Source of the DNA: Bacteroidales bacterium
Lineage (GTDB): Bacteria > Bacteroidota > Bacteroidia > Bacteroidales > CAIWKO01
Direction: 5' to 3'
DNA length: 64,000 nucleotides
NCBI GenBank assembly: GCA_023228145.1
Contig: JALOBU010000007.1
Span: 1-64,000 of the forward strand
This document shows, in pieces, positions 37,957 through 47,060 of the stretch; position 1 is the stretch's first letter; each line of letters starts with the position of its first letter. Under the pieces are notes generated by a model that was given only the letters and a program-made list of their open reading frames with translations, did no database searches and was not told the origin of the DNA. A program made the position numbers and the translations under genes.

Positions 37957-39078
37957 TCAAACAAGATCTTTGTGCTTGAATTTTTCTTTTATGTCATAAT
38001 TTGTATAAAAATGTTTTAACTGATACAGCAAATGATTAAAAGATTTAAGATTATATTGCGCAGTAATGGTCTGGCTGTTTATCTTAACTTCTGACAATTT
38101 AATATAAATGTTATTTAATTCTTCTCGGGTACATCCGAAAAAAGACACTCTGGCTGGGAAAAGTACTGTGTGAAAATGAATCTTGATATCGTTTTTATTT
38201 GAAAACCTGATCAGGTCGGGTATTTCCGTCCAGTTTTGCTGCATGGGGCAGGCAGTGAGCTTAAGGTCTGTTTTTTTTCGCCTGCAGTAATCAATAAAAT
38301 AATATATATGAGCCATTGTGTCCTCAAACCTTGCATTTTTCCTTATACGTTCATACATATCTTTCTTCAGTGAGTCGATAGAGATGTTAAATGAAAACCT
38401 TCCCCTTTCCAGCAGAGATTTTATATTTTCATTAAACACAGTAGCATTTGTCTGCACTATGATCTCGCATTGCGGGTTCAGGCTGATGATCTTTTCCCAT
38501 ATTTTAAAAAAAACCGGAATCATAAACGGCTCTCCGCCCACAAAATGTGTTTGCTTCAGGAATGGGATAAATTCTTCCAACTGCTCTACAAAAGAATCGT
38601 CGTAAGGATTATGATATTGCTTTAATCCGATCTTTCCCCTGATTACGGATGAAGAATATGAATCGCACATAAAACATTCAAGGTTGCACTGGTTGGAGAG
38701 CTGGAACTCAATACGTGAAGGATACTTTTCAGTTCCCGGGACACATTCATAATAAGTGGATTTCGTGATCTGTCCGTTTCCCGGCGTTAAAGCAGGCTTG
38801 CATGAAACGCAGCCATGGTCTAAATTTCTTTTTTTGATCAGTAGCCGGAATTTATTTATTTTTTCACCAAACCATATCTCATGAATTGACTGATTGGGGT
38901 ATTTACCATAAGAATAGGTTTTGTTTTCGCAGCAGGGGTATGCATTCCCGTGAAAATCAAAAAAAATACTACGGAATGGCGCTTTGCATACTATAGGATC
39001 AGAAAAAGACTGATTTTTGAACTTATTGATAAAGGCCAAATATATCTTTTGTAAAAAAAAAATTTTAAATGCGCTCAT
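37957..39078 (-). CDS. N-terminal twitch radical-SAM protein 2
   Basis: Close paralog of the preceding entry (373 residues), probably a tandem duplicate. Seen: C31, C49/50, C90 and C93 in the twitch domain, radical-SAM cysteines C131, C135, C138, then VGGEPFMIP, VQTNAT, ISIDSL and CPMQQNW. The N-terminus has a hydrophobic, basic stretch of about 25 residues that could be membrane-associated. It is the first gene of the minus-strand run that ends at 30059. Confidence 0.87.
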   Translation of the reverse strand: MSAFKIFFLQKIYLAFINKFKNQSFSDPIVCKAPFRSIFFDFHGNAYPCCENKTYSYGKYPNQSIHEIWFGEKINKFRLLIKKRNLDHGCVSCKPALTPGNGQITKSTYYECVPGTEKYPSRIEFQLSNQCNLECFMCDSYSSSVIRGKIGLKQYHNPYDDSFVEQLEEFIPFLKQTHFVGGEPFMIPVFFKIWEKIISLNPQCEIIVQTNATVFNENIKSLLERGRFSFNISIDSLKKDMYERIRKNARFEDTMAHIYYFIDYCRRKKTDLKLTACPMQQNWTEIPDLIRFSNKNDIKIHFHTVLFPARVSFFGCTREELNNIYIKLSEVKINSQTITAQYNLKSFNHLLYQLKHFYTNYDIKEKFKHKDLV

Positions 39079-39389
39079 ATGTTAATCATATCACCTGAGT
39101 TTGACAAAAATTATAAAGTTGTTTTAACCCAGCTTAAAGAAAATTATGATTTTACACGAATCAGATATTCTCCCAATTATAATATAAAAACATGATAATC
39201 CTTGCAAATATACCTAATTTATTGAGATATTACTGTGTTTTGAGAATAACTAACCCGTTACTTTTCAGGGATATTATATATTTCGAATTAATATGCCATA
39301 ATAAACAATTTTGTTTCCTTGTAAAACAAATCTTACTTGGTCAGTCATTATATTTGTATGATCAAAAAATTCTAAAAGAGAACGACAAA
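39079..39389. other. 311-base gap between divergent radical-SAM genes
   Basis: This gap separates the minus gene ending upstream at 39078 from the plus gene whose best start is 39390. An ATG at 39192 is in frame with the plus gene, but the 66 residues it would add have no similarity to paralogs. Candidate -7 elements: TATATTTG at 39349-39356 on plus, and TATATTTG at 39205-39212 on minus. Nothing else recognisable is seen. Confidence 0.5.
39349..39356 (+). promoter_or_regulatory. Candidate -7 element for twitch radical-SAM 3
   Basis: TATATTTG matches the -7 consensus exactly, 33 bases upstream of the ATG at 39390. A start point near 39363 would exclude the longer N-terminal reading from 39192. 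No -33 match. Confidence 0.38.
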
Positions 39390-40469
39390 ATGAAAAAAAT
39401 TCCAAAAGATTTACTAAAACAGTACAATGCAACGAGGGATCCATTTCAGACACATATATTTTGTCATGCTCCTTTCCGGTCCTTATTCTTTTCTTTAAAT
39501 GGCAATGTTTATACATGTTGTGCAAATAAGAAATTTGTTGTGGGAAAATATCCAAAGAGATCCCCTCGTGAAATATGGTTTGGGAGGAAAATAAACAGGT
39601 TAAGAAAAAAACTTATATCCAACAATCTTTCTCTGGGTTGCAATTCGTGCGCCGAGAACATTAAAATGGGGAATTTTAATATTATGGCTTCCAAAATTTA
39701 TGATAATGTGCCAACAAATGAAATATACCCCTCTAGACTTGATTTTAACCTGTCAAATATATGTAACCTTGAGTGCATTATGTGTAATGGCGGTGATTCA
39801 TCTGCAATATTCAAAAAACAAAAAGCGCTGACAACTCTTCAAACAAAGCAATATAATTTAAATCTTTACGGAAAAAAATTTGTTGAGGAAATCCGGGAAT
39901 TCATTCCCCATCTCAAAACTGCTTTTTTCATCGGGGGAGAGCCTTTTCTGATTAAAGTATTTTATGATTTATGGGAGATATTCACTGAGGTAAATAATGA
40001 ATGCGAACTGGTCATTCAAACAAATGGTACCATTCTGAGCAATAAGATAAAAATGTTACTGGAAAAGGGAAGATTCTACTTTAATGTTTCCTTGGATTCG
40101 TTGGATAAAAAAACCTTTGAAATGATAAGAGTTAATGCCAACTTTGAAAAAACCATGTCGAACCTGGAGTACTTTATTGAATATGCTGAGAGAAAAAACA
40201 CATACACAAACCTGACCGTATGCCCTGTCCAGCAAAACTGGAAAGAAATTCCGCATTTGGTGAATTTTGCAAACGAAAAAAAAATATCTATTTATTTTAA
40301 TACAGTTTTCAAACCCGGATTCTGTTCATTTTCTGGCTTTAACAATAAACAGCGAAATGAGGTCATTGATTATTATTCTTCTTTTAATTTCCCCGAAAAA
40401 ACAAATTGGGAACGAATAAACAAAGCATCCTTTAAAACTTTAATTAATCAGCTTAGAAACTTTTATTGA
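39390..40469 (+). CDS. N-terminal twitch radical-SAM protein 3
   Basis: On the opposite strand from most of its paralogs. With the start at 39390 it has 359 residues and begins with DLLKQYNATRD, aligning with paralogs that start a few residues before a YNxTR motif. Seen: Y12 of that motif, C25, C43/44, C84 and C87 of the twitch domain, C125-x3-C129-x2-C132, IGGEPFLI, IQTNGT and CPVQQNW. It stops soon after the barrel (LINQLRNFY), so it lacks the tail domain. Substrate unknown. Confidence 0.86.
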   Translation: MKKIPKDLLKQYNATRDPFQTHIFCHAPFRSLFFSLNGNVYTCCANKKFVVGKYPKRSPREIWFGRKINRLRKKLISNNLSLGCNSCAENIKMGNFNIMASKIYDNVPTNEIYPSRLDFNLSNICNLECIMCNGGDSSAIFKKQKALTTLQTKQYNLNLYGKKFVEEIREFIPHLKTAFFIGGEPFLIKVFYDLWEIFTEVNNECELVIQTNGTILSNKIKMLLEKGRFYFNVSLDSLDKKTFEMIRVNANFEKTMSNLEYFIEYAERKNTYTNLTVCPVQQNWKEIPHLVNFANEKKISIYFNTVFKPGFCSFSGFNNKQRNEVIDYYSSFNFPEKTNWERINKASFKTLINQLRNFY

Positions 40470-40545
40470 AATAATCACTGACCGAAATTGTCATGTAATG
40501 GTTACGTGAATCTGTAATGCAACAATAAATCCAGTGCAGTTATTT

Positions 40546-41784
40546 CTATTTTTTTAGTGAATCAATAATTCCCATCTCGTTTAGTTTTTGTATTACACCA
40601 CGGGCAAATGCCTGATACCCTTTTGGCTTGTTGTGATCGTCCACTGTCCAAAAATAATCATTCGAATTGCTGGCTCTTATTTTTTCAACAGACTTGTAAT
40701 AATGTAACAAATCCAGATACTGAATGTTGTTGTTTTCACAAAACCCTGATATTTCTTCAATAAAAAAACTCTTTCCGGTTTCAACTTCGTGTTTCCACGG
40801 ATGAAGTATAACAACCATTTGAAAATTATTTAAAAGGGCAAGCTTCTGATATTTCAAAATCACATTTTTAATATCCTGTATGGCTTTAATTTCCTTATCC
40901 TTCTGCTGTGAAGGTGAAAGGAACTGAAGATTATAATTTAGAACTTTATGTACAAATAATCTAATAATATGACAGTATCCATACAACCACTCCCATTGGG
41001 GCCCATCAGTGAATTTTACAGTACCGTCATTCTGAAACCTTTCAAAACCGCCCCTGAAAGCGACATCTCCCAGATCGCTTATATTTATAGCGCAAAGCAA
41101 AAGGCTGGGTTTGTGTTTTAAAAGTAATTTATCAAAAATAATATATTCATAAAAAGGGTCGCTTCCGGCTATACCACCGTTGATAGTAAACACATTAACA
41201 TTGCCTGTTAACAACCTGATATTTCTTTCCACTAATTTTAACCATGTTGAATCCTGATCCGTTCCGATTCCCTCGGTATAAGAATCCCCTATTCCCACAA
41301 TGCGGTATTCTCTTTCTGCTTTTTCTTTAAAATCATTTTTTTCTGCCAAGCCGTCACTATTAGATTTGAAGTAATATTCAAACTCATTGGGGCTCGCAAA
41401 CCTATGGGTACTGTTGGGTTCATATAAATTAAGCCAACTCTTGGGTGCTGTGAACATTGAATGATACTTCCCGTCAAAATAGGCTAGTTTTTCAATGGGA
41501 GTATACATGCCCCCCCACAATCTTAATATCAATTCAACAAGTATGAAAGAAGTTAATAAAGAGTAAAGCAGCAATCTGATATTTGACTTTGCTTTATCAT
41601 TAGTTCTTGCCAAACGGAAATATATAAAAAACGCCGATATCAATAAATAGAAAAAAGTGACAATAATCCAATATCCTGTGAAGGCTTCAAGTCTAAAAAA
41701 ATAAAATAAAATAGCCTGCACAAAAGAAATCCCGAGAAAGACTATTGAAATCCAAAAAAAAGAAGTGGTGTGTTTTTTATTCAA
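40546..41784 (-). CDS. Membrane-anchored SGNH/GDSL hydrolase C
   Basis: A 412-residue protein with about three membrane segments in the first 90 residues, then an SGNH domain. Seen: GIGDSYTEGIGTDQDSTW (block I), NISDLGDVAFRGGFERF, and DDHNKPKGYQAFARG (block V with Asp-His). The ending NEMGIIDSLKK matches SGNH proteins A and B. It is the last gene of the run that begins at 55984. Activity (esterase, deacetylase or transferase) is open. Confidence 0.85.
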   Translation of the reverse strand: MNKKHTTSFFWISIVFLGISFVQAILFYFFRLEAFTGYWIIVTFFYLLISAFFIYFRLARTNDKAKSNIRLLLYSLLTSFILVELILRLWGGMYTPIEKLAYFDGKYHSMFTAPKSWLNLYEPNSTHRFASPNEFEYYFKSNSDGLAEKNDFKEKAEREYRIVGIGDSYTEGIGTDQDSTWLKLVERNIRLLTGNVNVFTINGGIAGSDPFYEYIIFDKLLLKHKPSLLLCAINISDLGDVAFRGGFERFQNDGTVKFTDGPQWEWLYGYCHIIRLFVHKVLNYNLQFLSPSQQKDKEIKAIQDIKNVILKYQKLALLNNFQMVVILHPWKHEVETGKSFFIEEISGFCENNNIQYLDLLHYYKSVEKIRASNSNDYFWTVDDHNKPKGYQAFARGVIQKLNEMGIIDSLKK

Positions 41785-41802
41785 AATAGATGGAATGGCA
41801 TA

Positions 41803-44250
41803 TCAGTTAAACCTAAGAATTAACCTATCATCATAAATTGCATTCAGAAGATCATTATTTTCTTTATTTTCAGGATTTATCTTATTCGAATATACAACTA
41901 TTACAAATAAATCTTTAAAAATATTTGAATCAAATTGCAGATTTTTTGTTCCTATGAATGAATTGTCTTTGGAATTATTAAATGTAATATTAATCTTGAT
42001 TTTTGAAGAATCTTCCAATTTATTGATTGACAAAGGAAATGCAACAATAAATGTACTATCATACATGTTGTAACAAAAATAATATTTTTTAAAAGATTCA
42101 ATGTCATTTGTTTTTTCCCCGGCAATCTTGTAAAAAGAAAGAGTTTCTGAATTCTGATTGTATATGACCGGTTTTTCTGTTTGCTTAATTGGGTCACAAT
42201 GGCAAGTGTTTTTAAAAGGGCTGTTATCTTTGACGTACCTGACTTCCCCTAATCCAAAAAACGCTGCCATGCCCTGCCTGAAATGAAAAGTTCCCAGGTT
42301 CATATTCTTTTCAAAATCCTGATATAATACTGTTTGAGGTTGATGCTGAATTTTTTCTAAAACAACTATTTTTTTTCCGCAGCAAACATTATTATAGGTC
42401 CGTGTCAGTTTTTGTATCCGATGATCCATTTCTTTCTTATATGCAAAAATATCCCCGTTAAATATATCTGTATAGGCTTGTCGCACATTAGAAGAAGGAA
42501 AAGCGAAAGAGGAGATAAAAAGAATAATCAATAATACTTTAATAAGCGGCAGCATTCTGAACTCTTTAAGTATTGCTTTCCTTTTAAAAAATGATACATA
42601 TGCCTGTATATTTAAAAACCATAAAGTAATAAAGAAAAAACAAATGGGATTGAATAGACGGTCCATATATAAATTTCCGTTCTCTCCAACAAGATAGTAT
42701 GGGAGCACGGGAAGTATCATAAAAAGAAAAAATAGGACAATTGTTGTAAAAGGATGCATTATCAGATTCCCTTTGAAGTGGTTATTTTTACCTGAGACTT
42801 CAGATGCTGCTGGTATAAAAAGCAGGGATAATGCAATTAATCCGGGGTTAATAATTAAAAATTTTTTAATCGAAATAAACATTGAATTTATAGAAAACAT
42901 TATCGCCTTAAATAAATTATTAAATCCCAGTAGCGATGAGACGTCGTTACTATTTTCATGCGACACAGAAATACGGTTCATGTTCCCCGGGGCAAAAACC
43001 ACTATAGATGCAGTAACCACGCTAAAAAACAGAAACAACAATAAGATTTTTTTACAACTAAAGCACTTATAAAAAGCAAAACAACATGAAAAGAATAATA
43101 TGGCAATAGAAATTGGAATATACATTTCGTGGAGACCATTCAGCATGAAAATGCTCAGAAAAATGAAAGTTGATCTTGCTACAGTAAATCCTTTTCTGAA
43201 CCCATTAATTAGTAACGATATAAGCAACATTAAAAGCATTAAAGGGATAATATAAACTATCACAGCACAAAACCAATATAAACCGGTAGAAACAGACGGC
43301 ATAAGATTAAAAAATATTGCAGTTATTAAAGAGCCAACAGTTAAAATTTTACTTATTTTATATTCACTGCCCAACAGATTGCGTAGAAATAAACAACAAA
43401 CTCCCCAAAATGATATTATAATAGATAAAATAAAAAGCTTGTTTCCTAAAAGACTTTTAAACGCTAGCGGATTTATTAAATATATAATATTAGCAAAATA
43501 TCTGCCGTCTTTGTTTAGATATGACGCAAATGGATTATTGAACATATCCTGTCTCATATTTGCTATAATATAATAGTCCTCCGGGGAAGGGTAAGCGAAA
43601 AATGACAGGAAAACAAACGGTATAACTGCAAGCAAAGAAACAATAAGCATTATGGAATAAAACGAAACTTTTTTTTCTACGGTAAGGGAAATTTTAAGAA
43701 CCAGAGAATTTAATTTTTTATAAAAAATAATTGAAAACAATATAATAATTCCTGCCAGATTAATTAATAGCAACTTTTTAATTTGATCCCATTTTCTGAT
43801 GGAAGCCAGCATTGATAATTTCGAAGCTTTAGTCTTAAATGATGGTGGTGTTATTAACACCGTCTGACCGTTCAGATCAAATTTTCTTTGCCAATGTTTA
43901 TCAAGGCTGATATTTATAAAATCAAAAACCTCTTTTCCAGTTGTTATTTGAACAGCTGTGATGGCATCAATTATGCTATCATTAGCTCCGATACTTATTC
44001 CTTTAAAAAATCCATAGGGAGCATTATAGGTTCCGGTTGTTTTATTAAAAGACAGGGGTAATGTCCTGCCCCGGGGTGTTATACCACTTACCACAATTTT
44101 GTTCAGATATTTACTTTCAACACCTGAAATCTTTATACTGACAGGTTCGAAAGTAGCAACTTTTCCAAGATAGTTATTAAGAAAAAAGCCTATAATAACA
44201 AAAACTACTAAAAAAATACTTAAAACAATTAATTTCAAATACCTCTTCAT
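41803..44250 (-). CDS. Large polytopic membrane protein, DUF6056-like
   Basis: An 815-residue integral membrane protein. Seen: a membrane segment at about 6-26, an extracytoplasmic beta-rich domain to about 150, then about ten further membrane segments to about 590, and a soluble domain of about 200 residues. A SPEDYY stretch followed by DGRYFAN in the first loop resembles DUF6056/GT-C type proteins that use a lipid-linked sugar donor, but this is a weak match. The start overlaps the upstream radical-SAM gene by 4 bp. A GT-C glycosyltransferase is a fair guess. Confidence 0.6.
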   Translation of the reverse strand: MKRYLKLIVLSIFLVVFVIIGFFLNNYLGKVATFEPVSIKISGVESKYLNKIVVSGITPRGRTLPLSFNKTTGTYNAPYGFFKGISIGANDSIIDAITAVQITTGKEVFDFINISLDKHWQRKFDLNGQTVLITPPSFKTKASKLSMLASIRKWDQIKKLLLINLAGIIILFSIIFYKKLNSLVLKISLTVEKKVSFYSIMLIVSLLAVIPFVFLSFFAYPSPEDYYIIANMRQDMFNNPFASYLNKDGRYFANIIYLINPLAFKSLLGNKLFILSIIISFWGVCCLFLRNLLGSEYKISKILTVGSLITAIFFNLMPSVSTGLYWFCAVIVYIIPLMLLMLLISLLINGFRKGFTVARSTFIFLSIFMLNGLHEMYIPISIAILFFSCCFAFYKCFSCKKILLLFLFFSVVTASIVVFAPGNMNRISVSHENSNDVSSLLGFNNLFKAIMFSINSMFISIKKFLIINPGLIALSLLFIPAASEVSGKNNHFKGNLIMHPFTTIVLFFLFMILPVLPYYLVGENGNLYMDRLFNPICFFFITLWFLNIQAYVSFFKRKAILKEFRMLPLIKVLLIILFISSFAFPSSNVRQAYTDIFNGDIFAYKKEMDHRIQKLTRTYNNVCCGKKIVVLEKIQHQPQTVLYQDFEKNMNLGTFHFRQGMAAFFGLGEVRYVKDNSPFKNTCHCDPIKQTEKPVIYNQNSETLSFYKIAGEKTNDIESFKKYYFCYNMYDSTFIVAFPLSINKLEDSSKIKINITFNNSKDNSFIGTKNLQFDSNIFKDLFVIVVYSNKINPENKENNDLLNAIYDDRLILRFN

Positions 44251-45653
44251 AGTAATAATTTGTTATAATTATCGGTAACACCTTCAAATATCTGTTTGTT
44301 TTCCGCACCAGATAAAAGCAGGTCAGTTAGTTTCTCCTGAGGCATTTCTATCAGTTTGTGATTAAATGTATTGTCTGTATAAGTCCCGTATTTTATAAAA
44401 TCACTGAATTGTTTTTTATATCTGGTTTTTAAGGTTTGTTTTTCAGGCTCCGGTAAGCCGCATAAAACTTTATTTTCTAAATAACTTTCAAGGGAATCCT
44501 TGTAGTGAGACAATAATATAGATGTATTTGACGAATTAGCCTCTTCTGTCCATGTTTTGATCTGTTTGAGTAATTGTATATAAGTCTCCTTATTATGTCT
44601 TTCATTAGGTGTGTTTGACGGGATATCAGCCCTGTTCAGGGTATCGTAAACATATTGCTGTGTCTTGGGGCCGGAATATTTTAAAGATAAATGAGGAGCA
44701 GGCCATGTTATATAAAGGAACAGGATAGCAATATTATTTTCGTTGCAAAAACGAATAAACTCCGGCATTTCATCCCAGTTTATGGTCATAAAACAAACCA
44801 TCAGTGTAATGTGATTATAACCCTTTGTTCTGTTTAGTTCAAGAAGTTCTTTCAGGTTGGCTGTCGTTTTTTCAAACACAGCATTTTTGCGTATTGTTTC
44901 ATAGCGTTCTTTAATAAACGAATCTATGGAAATATTAAGATAAAAATTTGACCTGTCAAGCAACATTTTTATCTTTTCGTTATAAGCTGTAATGTTAGAT
45001 ATCAGATTAATTTGTATTGCAGGGTTAATATCAATTATTTTCTGCCATATTTCCAAATAAAATTTAATCAGGAAGGGTTCTCCGCCTTTAAAAGAAACAA
45101 ATTTCAGATGGGGTAAAAATTCATTGAGCTCCTGCAGAAATTTGTCGTCAAAAACAAAAGTTTTTTCATCAGGTATTATGCCGTACCTCCGCGAAACAGT
45201 GGATGAAAACTCGGGCGTACACATAATACAATCAAGATTGCACTGGTTGCTTAATTCAAATTCAAACGACACCGGATAAGCCGATTCATAGGGTGCATAT
45301 TTATCATATCCCCTTGCAAGCACGAGTTCAAAATTCCCATTAAGAAGTTGTTCACGACACATGCCGCATCCGCGATTCAGGTCATTATTTTTAATGTGCC
45401 GTTGTAATTTTTGAACGCGCTCCCCGAACCAGATATCATGCAGGGATTGTTCCGGATACTTCCCAAGCAAGAACTTACGATTCCCGCAGCAAACGTAAAT
45501 ATTACCTTCAAAACTGATGTATAATTGCGTGTAGGGTAAATAACAGAGGTGCTTTCTGCTACTTGTCGGTCGTGTCATGTTGTATTTTTTAACTATACTA
45601 GGAAGCAACAGCGGCCTTTTTAATTTTTTTCTGTTAAAAAAATCTAATATCAT
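44247..45653 (-). CDS. N-terminal twitch radical-SAM protein 4
   Basis: A 468-residue paralog. Seen: YNMTR at 24-28, C37, C55/56, C96 and C99 in the twitch domain, C138-x3-C142-x2-C145, KGGEPFLI, ISNIT in place of QTN, and CFMTINW. After the barrel it has about 100 charged, helical residues ending MPQEKLTDLLLSG..., the shared tail in a more divergent form. Stop and next start overlap by 4 bp, coupling it to the polytopic membrane protein. Substrate unknown. Confidence 0.86.
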   Translation of the reverse strand: MILDFFNRKKLKRPLLLPSIVKKYNMTRPTSSRKHLCYLPYTQLYISFEGNIYVCCGNRKFLLGKYPEQSLHDIWFGERVQKLQRHIKNNDLNRGCGMCREQLLNGNFELVLARGYDKYAPYESAYPVSFEFELSNQCNLDCIMCTPEFSSTVSRRYGIIPDEKTFVFDDKFLQELNEFLPHLKFVSFKGGEPFLIKFYLEIWQKIIDINPAIQINLISNITAYNEKIKMLLDRSNFYLNISIDSFIKERYETIRKNAVFEKTTANLKELLELNRTKGYNHITLMVCFMTINWDEMPEFIRFCNENNIAILFLYITWPAPHLSLKYSGPKTQQYVYDTLNRADIPSNTPNERHNKETYIQLLKQIKTWTEEANSSNTSILLSHYKDSLESYLENKVLCGLPEPEKQTLKTRYKKQFSDFIKYGTYTDNTFNHKLIEMPQEKLTDLLLSGAENKQIFEGVTDNYNKLLL

Positions 45654-45682
45654 GTTATAAGAAAGTATTTATTAAAAAATAA

Positions 45683-47050
45683 TTATTTATCGAAATCTTC
45701 ATCTATGTGTTGTTGTATTTTTTCTAAACTATAATTTAAAAACCAGCTGCCTATCATTTCTTCCGGTGTTTCAATAATTTTTAATAAAAGCTTTCTATAT
45801 AAAGGTTTTTTACAATTATCTCTGAAAATAGAATCCATTCTGCGTAAAATTTCTTTATCATTTTGCCTTATAGTTAAAAGAGATGATGACAAAATACCAT
45901 TAATTATAATCTTTTCAAGTTCATCTGTTTTTTTGTCAGCATAGCCCTGTCTGTCAGATTCTTTAATTTTCTCCTTTTCTTTCCAGCACTTCAATAAGTT
46001 AACCAAATCATTAAATGCCAAAGAATTTGCTCTTTCAATGTCGTTATTTTTTGGAAAAGACTGGCTTTGATAAAATAATAATATTTCATTTATGAGCTCC
46101 ATCGAACTTTCCCATATTGAGCATTTAGAGGGATACCAGACACGGTTAAACGTAATAAATACTTTGTTGGTGTTACAAAAATTTATCAATTGTGGGATAT
46201 CCCTCCAGTTTTGTTTCATAAAACATACAGAAATTCCCGAAAAACGGTTTTTGTCTCTGCAAAATCCGATAAAATAAAGAAGATTGTTGTAAGTAACTTC
46301 AAATGCCGCATTTTTCCGTATTTGTTCAAAATTATTTTTTACCAAAGAATCTATCGAGACATTCACGGTATAATTTCCACTGTTTAACAACTCTTTTATT
46401 TTATCATTTAATACCGTTCCGTTTGTTTGGACTATAATGTTGCAATCAGGATTTATCTTGATTATGGCATCCCAAATTTTATAATAAATCGGGATAAGAA
46501 ATGGTTCTCCCCCTAAAAAATTTGCACTCTCAAGATAAGGTATAAATTCCTCAAGTTCATTAATAAAGTTGTCATCGTAAGGATATAGCCTTTCAGAGAT
46601 ATTATGTTTTGTTCTTGCTATAGCAGAAGAATTTTCAGAAGAACACATAATGCATTCGAGGTTGCACCGGTTCGATAGTTCAAATTGCATGTAGCGTGGA
46701 TATTTTGCATCAGGATTCAGGTGGTCGTAATTTCTTGCCAATACTGTCTTATATGCCTTTTCTTCCCACTGCTCCTTGCATGGCTGGCAGCCGGGAAATA
46801 AATCCACTCTTTTTATTTTATGTATTAAATTTTTTCTCGATTTCCCGATCCAGGCTTCTTTTAAAGAAACTGCCGGGTATATTCCTAAAATATCTATTCT
46901 GTTATAACAACACACACCTATTTTGCCTTCATATCCCAGATAAAGATTTGTAAACGGAGCATGGCAAATGTATTTACAATCTGACGATTCCCGAAAAGAA
47001 TTATACTCAGAAACAGTCTTTTTTGTTAACGATACAGGCTTTCTAAACAT
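45683..47050 (-). CDS. N-terminal twitch radical-SAM protein 5
   Basis: A 455-residue paralog, closest to the gene at 48079-49530 (both contain CYNR after C2 and NRVW...KCAIWESS late in the barrel). Seen: YNSFR at 16-20, C29, C47/48, C88, C91, then C129-x3-C133-x2-C136, LGGEPFLIP and VQTNGT. The helical tail is present (LLLKIIETPEEMI). It is separated by a glycosyltransferase from its closest paralog, suggesting duplication of a twitch-GT unit or insertion of the GT. Confidence 0.87.
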   Translation of the reverse strand: MFRKPVSLTKKTVSEYNSFRESSDCKYICHAPFTNLYLGYEGKIGVCCYNRIDILGIYPAVSLKEAWIGKSRKNLIHKIKRVDLFPGCQPCKEQWEEKAYKTVLARNYDHLNPDAKYPRYMQFELSNRCNLECIMCSSENSSAIARTKHNISERLYPYDDNFINELEEFIPYLESANFLGGEPFLIPIYYKIWDAIIKINPDCNIIVQTNGTVLNDKIKELLNSGNYTVNVSIDSLVKNNFEQIRKNAAFEVTYNNLLYFIGFCRDKNRFSGISVCFMKQNWRDIPQLINFCNTNKVFITFNRVWYPSKCSIWESSMELINEILLFYQSQSFPKNNDIERANSLAFNDLVNLLKCWKEKEKIKESDRQGYADKKTDELEKIIINGILSSSLLTIRQNDKEILRRMDSIFRDNCKKPLYRKLLLKIIETPEEMIGSWFLNYSLEKIQQHIDEDFDK

Positions 47051-47060
47051 TAGTGCTGCT

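Noticed and set aside
39192..39389. N-terminal extension of twitch radical-SAM protein 3 from the upstream ATG
   Set aside because: The extra 66 residues match none of the eight paralogs, the ATG at 39390 aligns with their starts, and a good -7 element lies inside the extension.
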